Source: Reyranella aquatilis (lineage in GTDB: Bacteria > Pseudomonadota > Alphaproteobacteria > Reyranellales > Reyranellaceae). From it: a stretch of 64,000 bases of DNA. A program made the translations under genes and the position numbers. The stretch is taken from the NCBI RefSeq assembly GCF_020880995.1, contig NZ_JAJISD010000012.1, positions 62,001 through 126,000 on the forward strand. Reading direction: 5' to 3'. Position 1 is the first letter of the stretch; every line of letters starts with the position of its first letter. Positions 59,045 to 64,000 of the stretch are shown one piece after another. The notes under the pieces are model-generated. The model ran no database searches. It saw only the letters and a list, made by a program, of their open reading frames with translations, and was not told the origin of the DNA.

Positions 59045-60184
59045 CTAGGTTTCGAGTGTGCCCGCCAGGCGCTGCGCGGCGTCGGCATAATCCTTCATGA
59101 AATCGTAGACGACCGAACGCGCCGACTGTTCGGTGTTCATGAGACCGACCGCCTGGCCGACATAGTAGGTGGCAAGCCGCTGGGCTCCCTCATGACCGCT
59201 GGCGGCAAGCTTGTCGATTTTGGCCAGTGCCGGTCGGCTGATGAGGCCTTGCAGCGGCATCGGCAGCGGATCGGGAGCGCTCTCGCCATGCCAGCCATCG
59301 GTCCAGGCCGACTTCAGCTGCCGTGTCGGCTTGCCGGTCCGGCTGCGCGACCGCACGGTGTCGCGCGAGGTCGCCGCCAGCATCTTCTTCTTCACCGTCG
59401 GGGTCGTCTCGGCCTCCGCCGTCGTCAGCCAGACCGAGGCGGTCCAGGCGCCGTCTGCGCCCATGGCCATGCACGCCGCCATCTGCCGCCCGGTCGCGAT
59501 TCCGCCGGCCGCCAGCACGTGGATGTCCTTGTAGTCCTCAATGGCCTGCAGCACCTCGGGTACCAGCACCATGGTCGAGACCTCGCCGCAGTGCCCGCCG
59601 GCCTCGGTGCCGGCGACCACGAGAATGTCGACCCCGGCCTTGGCGTGCTTGACCGCATGTTCCTTGGCGCCGGTGAGGGCGCCCACCAGGATGTCCTTGT
59701 CGCGTGCGCGCTTCATGATCGACGGCGGCGGCACGCCCAGCGCGTTCACGAACAGCCTGATGGGATGGCTGAAGGCGACGTCGAGAAGGCGAGCCGCGCC
59801 GCCTTCGCGCATGTTGTCGGTATAGTCGTGGCCGCCTTGGCCGGCAGACCAAAGATCGGCGGTATCGATGCCATGTTGGGCGAGCAGGCTGGCGACATGC
59901 CGGCGATGCTCGGGGGGGACGCGCGCCTCGAGGTCGGCCGCCGTCAGCCCACCCTCCTTGTCCTCCATCTTGTTGGGGATCAGCAGGTCGATGCCGTAGG
60001 GCTTGCCGTTGACGTGCTCGTCGATCCATTTGAGATCGATTTCCAGGCTCTCCGCGGTGTGGGCGACGGCGCCCAGCACGCCGAAGCCGCCGGCGTTCGA
60101 CACCGCCGCCACGACGTCGCGGCAATGGCTGAAAGCGAACAGGGGAAACTCGATTCCGAGCTTCCTGCACAAAGCAGACTTCAT
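59045..60184 (-). CDS. Nitronate monooxygenase family flavoprotein
   Basis: The 379-residue protein is an FMN-dependent TIM barrel of the 2-nitropropane dioxygenase/enoyl reductase family: CRKLGIEFPLFAFSHCRDVVAAVSNAGGFGVLGA at the start, AGVDILVVAGTEAGGHCGEVSTMVLVPEV, and VLAAGGIATGRQMAACMAMGADGAWTASVWL. The reaction could be nitronate oxidation or an NAD(P)H-flavin reduction; the name should be read as a family label. The start at 60184 has GGAGG upstream. A further enoyl-CoA hydratase gene on the same strand lies 199 bp upstream. Confidence 0.85.
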   Translation of the reverse strand: MKSALCRKLGIEFPLFAFSHCRDVVAAVSNAGGFGVLGAVAHTAESLEIDLKWIDEHVNGKPYGIDLLIPNKMEDKEGGLTAADLEARVPPEHRRHVASLLAQHGIDTADLWSAGQGGHDYTDNMREGGAARLLDVAFSHPIRLFVNALGVPPPSIMKRARDKDILVGALTGAKEHAVKHAKAGVDILVVAGTEAGGHCGEVSTMVLVPEVLQAIEDYKDIHVLAAGGIATGRQMAACMAMGADGAWTASVWLTTAEAETTPTVKKKMLAATSRDTVRSRSRTGKPTRQLKSAWTDGWHGESAPDPLPMPLQGLISRPALAKIDKLAASGHEGAQRLATYYVGQAVGLMNTEQSARSVVYDFMKDYADAAQRLAGTLET

Positions 60185-60383
60185 CCGACGTTTCCCCTCC
60201 GGCAAGACGCGAATGCGACCAGGAAAGCCGCCGGGTCTGTGGCGCCCCCTCCGCGGCCGACACTCTCGGCTGGCAACAGTGCCATCATCGACGCATTGTC
60301 ACGACGACGCTGCCAGGACGCAAGAAGCGCGCGTGTTGACTATTGACCGGGCGCGCATCGGACGAGCCGAAACCCGCCTGCCG

Positions 60384-61172
60384 TCAGCGGCCCTTGAACA
60401 CCGCGGCCCGCCTTTCGACGAAGGATCGGATACCCTCGGCTGCATCTTCGGTTCCGAACACGCGCTCGCGAATCCTGGGGACGTAGTCGATCGCGGCCCG
60501 CTCGCCGGCCTCGATGAATTTCCGGCCCGCTTCCTTGGTGACCTGAATGCCGAGCGGTGCGTTGCGGGCGATGATCGTCGCGAGTTCCATCGCGCGCTCG
60601 ACCTGGCGGCCGACCGGCACGACTTCCTGGACGAGGCCGACGCGGTAGGCCTCGGCCGCGGAGAACTCGTCGCACAGCAACAGATGGTACATGGCGTTGC
60701 CCCAGCCGCTCCGGCTGATGAACCGGAAGTGGGCGCCGCCCAGCGGGGCGATGCCGCGCCGGGCCTCCATCTGGCAGAAGCGACAGTCCTCGGCGGCTAC
60801 GACGATGTCGCCTGCCAGCATCATCTCGATGCCGACGGTGAAGCAGATCCCCTGGACGGCCGTCACGATCGGCTTGCGGCACGTGTTTGCCATCCCGAAC
60901 GGGTCGATGTTTTCCGGCGGCCGCGGCCGGGCAGTGGCTGCCGGTCCGAAGAACTTGGGCATGTCGAGGCCGGCCGTGAAATCCTTGCCGTTGGCGCACA
61001 ACACACCCACCCAGAGATCCGGGTCGGTGTCGAGGAGCGTCATTGCCTCCGACAGTTCCAGCATCATCTCGGGGCTGAAAGCGTTCTTCTTGGCGGGATT
61101 GTCTATGACGATCCTGAGAATGTGGTCATGGCGCTCGTACCGAACGCACCCCGTCGCAGCCGCTTCGGACAT
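60384..61172 (-). CDS. Enoyl-CoA hydratase/isomerase family protein
   Basis: The 262-residue crotonase-fold protein has LRIVIDNPAKKNAFSPEMMLELSEAM, CANGKDFTAGLDMPKFFG (first oxyanion-hole segment), KPIVTAVQGICFTVGIEMMLAGDIVVAAED and a late helix with GIRSFVERRAAVFKGR. The usual EGG/GLD acids are partly replaced, and the second oxyanion region is GICFTVGIEMM, so the exact reaction is uncertain. GGGGAGAGAAGCCT before the ATG at 61172 fixes the start. A TetR gene is divergent. Confidence 0.85.
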   Translation of the reverse strand: MSEAAATGCVRYERHDHILRIVIDNPAKKNAFSPEMMLELSEAMTLLDTDPDLWVGVLCANGKDFTAGLDMPKFFGPAATARPRPPENIDPFGMANTCRKPIVTAVQGICFTVGIEMMLAGDIVVAAEDCRFCQMEARRGIAPLGGAHFRFISRSGWGNAMYHLLLCDEFSAAEAYRVGLVQEVVPVGRQVERAMELATIIARNAPLGIQVTKEAGRKFIEAGERAAIDYVPRIRERVFGTEDAAEGIRSFVERRAAVFKGR

Positions 61173-61277
61173 AGGCTTCTCTCCCCGATTTCCACTGTGG
61201 TTTATCTGGATTATGGTCGACATCCAGGAGGATGATGAACATAATGCAGAAATTCAAGCGACAAACCGGACGATGAT

Positions 61278-61859
61278 ATGGGTCACAGCCAGGCGGCAAA
61301 GGCACGGACGCGCGAACGCATCTTGACCGAGGCCGCGGCGCAGATCCGTGAGGCGGGGCTGGAATCGGTCAGCGTGTCGACGTTGATGCGCAAGGCGAAC
61401 CTTACCAATGGCGGCTTCTACGGGCACTTCGAGTCCCGTGCCGATCTCCTGGTCGAAGCCCTCCGGCGGGCGTTGAAGGAGGGCGCGGCGAAAGCCCACG
61501 GCCGGTCCGGCGCGCAAGGGAAGCCGGACTTCGCGGCCATCGTCCGTGGCTATCTAAGTCGCGCGCACCGGGACGCACCACAGAACGGCTGTGCGATAGC
61601 GGCCCTCGTTTCCGACGTCGGCCGCGCGGACATGACGGCGCGGGCCGCGATGTCGCCTCATGTGGAGAGTTTTTTCGAGATGGTCGCTCGGGCGCTCGCT
61701 GACGAGGAAGAGAACCGTGCGATCGCGGCCGTCTGCGCGATGGTTGGAGCGTTGGCCCTCTCCCGCGTCGTGACCGACCCAAAGCGGTCGGATGCAATCC
61801 TAAAAGCCGTGCGCGAATCCCTGCTCAAGCAGGAGCAGCCGGAAGCGCACAGCGCCTGA
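61278..61859 (+). CDS. TetR/AcrR-family transcriptional regulator
   Basis: The 193-residue protein has an N-terminal DNA-binding domain RTRERILTEAAAQIREAGLESVSVSTLMRKANLTNGGFYGHFESRADLLVEALRRAL (residues 11-66; NGGFYGHF in the recognition helix, typical of the branch with TNGGFY) and a helical ligand domain. It is divergent from the enoyl-CoA hydratase gene (105 bp between starts) and likely represses it. A short inverted repeat, CATCC-AGGA-GGATG at 61221-61234, lies between the two genes. Confidence 0.9.
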   Translation: MGHSQAAKARTRERILTEAAAQIREAGLESVSVSTLMRKANLTNGGFYGHFESRADLLVEALRRALKEGAAKAHGRSGAQGKPDFAAIVRGYLSRAHRDAPQNGCAIAALVSDVGRADMTARAAMSPHVESFFEMVARALADEEENRAIAAVCAMVGALALSRVVTDPKRSDAILKAVRESLLKQEQPEAHSA

Positions 61860-61957
61860 CTTCGACCTGAGCGACGATCTCGCGCTGCTCTCTCTCGATC
61901 CGTTTCGGGGAAATCGTCGCTGCCCCGGACGTTTCGAGAAGACGGCGGGACGGTCGG

Positions 61958-62035
61958 CTAGCGCCAGAACAGCGCCAGCAGGATGATGATGGGAATGGGA
62001 ACCCCTATCAGCCAGAGCAGGATCGAGCGGCCCAT
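61958..62035 (-). CDS. 25-residue single-pass membrane peptide
   Basis: MGRSILLWLIGVPIPIIILL followed by ALFWR is a very hydrophobic peptide with charged ends and two proline-isoleucine turns in the middle. GAGGAGACGTCAA precedes the ATG on the minus strand. It lies in the gap between the TetR gene and the FG-GAP gene. A peptide of this pattern recurs in alphaproteobacteria, as far as I can recall, but its function is unknown. It is too short for the usual gene finders. Confidence 0.5.
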   Translation of the reverse strand: MGRSILLWLIGVPIPIIILLALFWR

Positions 62036-62284
62036 TTGACGTCTCCTCGCGTTTCGCGGTGTCTGCGGAATTGCCAGGGCGAAACGGGCGTCGAGGTCGA
62101 GGGTTGCCTTCCCCTGAGCCGGTAGCGGTCATCGCATTCATGGCGGCCCCGCCATGTTCGATACGAGTGCAGCGCGACGGCTGGTGAGGCGGGCTTGCGA
62201 CAACGTGTCCGTGAGCCCGGGGGCATTTTCAGGTGAGGTTCAGGTTCGGCGGGTACCGGCAGGCGGCTCTAACAGGAGACTCCG

Positions 62285-64000
62285 ATGCCCGTTCCGCAAA
62301 CCAAGGTCTTTCTGGGCACCGCCCTGTCCCAAGGGCAGGCTCTGCGCTTCCTGCCCGATGCCACGGGCGATTTCGGCATTACGGTCTCGACGTCGCCGGG
62401 CACGACCTGGCTCGGAACCATCGGCGACCTCGACGGCGACGGTCTGCCCGACTTCATCTTCGGTGCGCCGGGCGACAACGACAAGGCGGTCTATGCCGGT
62501 CGCATCTTCGTGCATCTCGGAGCCGCCACTCCAGGCACGACGGCCATGATCGCCGACTCCACCACAACCATCATCATCGACGGGGTGAACGCGGGCGACC
62601 GCGCCGGAGCGGCCGTCGGTTCCATCAGCGACCTCAACGGTGACGCACTGGGCGAAATCCTCGTCGGCGCGCCTGGCATGGAGAACGGGGCGGCGGTGGA
62701 TGCCGGCGCGGCCTTCGTGGTCTGGGGTATGGCGGCACCCGGCGGGGTCGACCTCGGCGATCCGTTCACCGCCGGCGGAAACGGATTCGTCATGAAGGGT
62801 GAGGCTGCCGGCGACGCGGCCGGAACTGCACTCACCTCGGTCACCGACCTGAACGGCGACGGAAGGGCCGAGTTCGTGGTCGGCTCGCCGGGCAACGACG
62901 CCGGCGGCGCCAACGCCGGCGCGGCCTACGTGGTGTGGGGAAAGGCGACGGACACGATCGTCCGCCTGACCAACGTCGCGTCGGGAACGGGTGGCTACAA
63001 GATCGTTGGCGAAGCGGCCGGCGATGGGGCCGGCCGGACCGTCGGTACGGTGGGCGACCTCAATGGCGACGGGAAGGCCGAGATCCTCATCGGGGCGGCC
63101 GGCAGCGATGCGGGCGGCGTCGATTCGGGAGCGGCTTACGTCGTGTTCGGCAAGAACACGACGACGCCCGTCCTGCTGGGAAGCGTTGCCGCGGGCAGCG
63201 GCGGATTTCGCATCAAGGGCATGGCGGGCGACCATGCCGGGTCCGTCCTCACAGGGCTCGGTGACGTCAATGGGGACGGCAAGGCCGACATTCTGGTCGG
63301 TGCGCCCGGTTCCGACAGCGCCTACGTCGTGTTCGGCAAGAGCGGGACGGCAGAGGTCGACCTCGCCGACGTCGCCAACGGGGTCGGTGGCTTCAGGGTC
63401 CTGGCCGAATCAGGTGGCGATCTCGCCCGGCTTTCGGTCGCCGGTGGAGCCGATCTGAACCGCGACGGAATCAGCGACTTCGTCATCGGCACGCCGGACA
63501 ACGGCGAAGGAGGCTCCCAAGGCGGCGCGGCCTATGTCGTCTGGGGTGGGGGTGCCGGCACCGTGGACCTGGCCCTCGTGGCCCAGGGAATCGGCGGGGC
63601 CAAGGTGGTCGGCGATGCAGGCAGCCTGACGGGCGCGACCGTTGCCATCACGTCCGACGTCGACGGCGACGGTACGGCCGACTTGATGATCGGTGCTCCC
63701 GGCAGCAGCGAAAGCGCCTATCTGCTGTTCTCGGATTCGAACTGGCAGCCTGACTCCAACATCTACGGCACCAATGGCGACGACACGATCGATGTCGGCT
63801 ATGGCGGGCACTACGTCGTCGGCGAAGGCCCGGACACCATCCTCGGCCTTGATGGAAACGACACCATCAGCGGGGGCGGAGGGGACGATACGATCGAGGG
63901 TGACGGTGGAGACGACACGCTGTCCGGAAACGCGGGCAACGACTGGCTCGACGGTGGCGCTGGCACCGATCTCATGACCGGCGGGGAGGGCGACGACACA
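62285..64000 (+). CDS. Large FG-GAP/RTX secreted protein (3' end outside window)
   Basis: The frame is open to the right edge (572 residues seen) and starts at an ATG with AGGAGACTCCG upstream. From residue 48 there are seven FG-GAP repeats of about 68 residues, each with a calcium-binding loop such as DLDGDGLPD, DLNGDGKAE or DVNGDGKAD, then xIxxGAPG; loops begin near residues 48, 116, 188, 258, 327, 390 and 458. At about residue 493 the protein changes to RTX nonapeptides (NGDDTIDVG, LDGNDTISG, GGGDDTIEG, DGGDDTLSG, NAGNDWLDG), which bind calcium after type I secretion. There is no N-terminal signal peptide, as expected for a type I substrate. It is probably a secreted adhesin or surface protein; the T1SS genes are not in view. 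Confidence 0.85.
   Translation, partial: MPVPQTKVFLGTALSQGQALRFLPDATGDFGITVSTSPGTTWLGTIGDLDGDGLPDFIFGAPGDNDKAVYAGRIFVHLGAATPGTTAMIADSTTTIIIDGVNAGDRAGAAVGSISDLNGDALGEILVGAPGMENGAAVDAGAAFVVWGMAAPGGVDLGDPFTAGGNGFVMKGEAAGDAAGTALTSVTDLNGDGRAEFVVGSPGNDAGGANAGAAYVVWGKATDTIVRLTNVASGTGGYKIVGEAAGDGAGRTVGTVGDLNGDGKAEILIGAAGSDAGGVDSGAAYVVFGKNTTTPVLLGSVAAGSGGFRIKGMAGDHAGSVLTGLGDVNGDGKADILVGAPGSDSAYVVFGKSGTAEVDLADVANGVGGFRVLAESGGDLARLSVAGGADLNRDGISDFVIGTPDNGEGGSQGGAAYVVWGGGAGTVDLALVAQGIGGAKVVGDAGSLTGATVAITSDVDGDGTADLMIGAPGSSESAYLLFSDSNWQPDSNIYGTNGDDTIDVGYGGHYVVGEGPDTILGLDGNDTISGGGGDDTIEGDGGDDTLSGNAGNDWLDGGAGTDLMTGGEGDDT

Overview
The window is a GC-rich (roughly two-thirds G+C by eye), densely packed chromosomal segment of an alphaproteobacterium. 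Pointers are the run ffh / rpsP-rimM-trmD-rplS followed by leuC-leuD-leuB, the dapF-ftsY-ispZ(yciB) block, hemC divergent from tsaD-gpsA-EVE, hisN beside a CycM-like membrane cytochrome c, and Rhizobiales/Rhodospirillales-type inverted repeats. A Reyranella-like organism would fit, but the sequence alone does not fix the genus. Most of the window is housekeeping. No rRNA, CRISPR array, insertion sequence or prophage was seen.

Layout. 1-4.3 kb: a LeuD-like paralogue cut by the left edge, a DUF4239-like membrane protein, a 16-cysteine copper-storage-like protein, and an EamA-hisB-hisH run. 4.1-5.6 kb: a long inverted repeat, then an acyl-CoA dehydrogenase with a perfect 11-bp palindromic operator at its translation start. 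5.8-8.4 kb: an operon for a CpxP/Spy-like periplasmic protein, a CpxR-like regulator and a CpxA-like kinase, with an exact GTAAA-N5-GTAAA box upstream. 8.4-15.5 kb: acetyltransferase, hisN, cytochrome c, pheA, rpe, a GST, a TIM-barrel isomerase and a HerA-like ATPase. 15.5-23.3 kb: leucine genes and the rplS/trmD/rimM/rpsP/ffh translation and secretion block, all on the minus strand. 23.4-28.3 kb: CPBP protease, DsbA-like isomerase, glycosyltransferase-like protein, dapF, ftsY, yciB. 28.4-31.3 kb: M48 protease, TusA-like protein, pgk and Nudix as one minus-strand unit. 31.4-38.7 kb: methyltransferase, hemC, then two closely similar 2OG-Fe(II) oxygenase paralogues flanking tsaD, followed by gpsA, EVE and a DMT exporter. 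38.7-45.6 kb: metabolic and hypothetical genes, including diaminopropionate ammonia-lyase, a Cfa-type methyltransferase and an AspH-type hydroxylase. 45.6-52.3 kb: lpoA divergent from rsmI-yraN, then SirB1/TPR, gshB, ankyrin protein, arfB and fumC. 52.5-55.7 kb: cupin, mqo and a ThrE-type exporter.

A tRNA-Arg(CCT) gene at 55.8 kb separates this core from a looser, accessory-looking stretch with lower local G+C. That stretch holds a Tat-exported YtcJ-type amidohydrolase with a divergent TetR regulator, a decayed small ORF, a nitronate monooxygenase, an enoyl-CoA hydratase with a divergent TetR regulator, and the start of a large FG-GAP/RTX secreted protein that runs off the right edge.

The best leads are the Cpx-like envelope-stress operon with its exact binding box, the oxygenase pair around tsaD, the palindromic operator at the acyl-CoA dehydrogenase start, the FG-GAP/RTX protein, two tiny membrane-peptide genes with good ribosome binding sites, and three long inverted repeats of two families.
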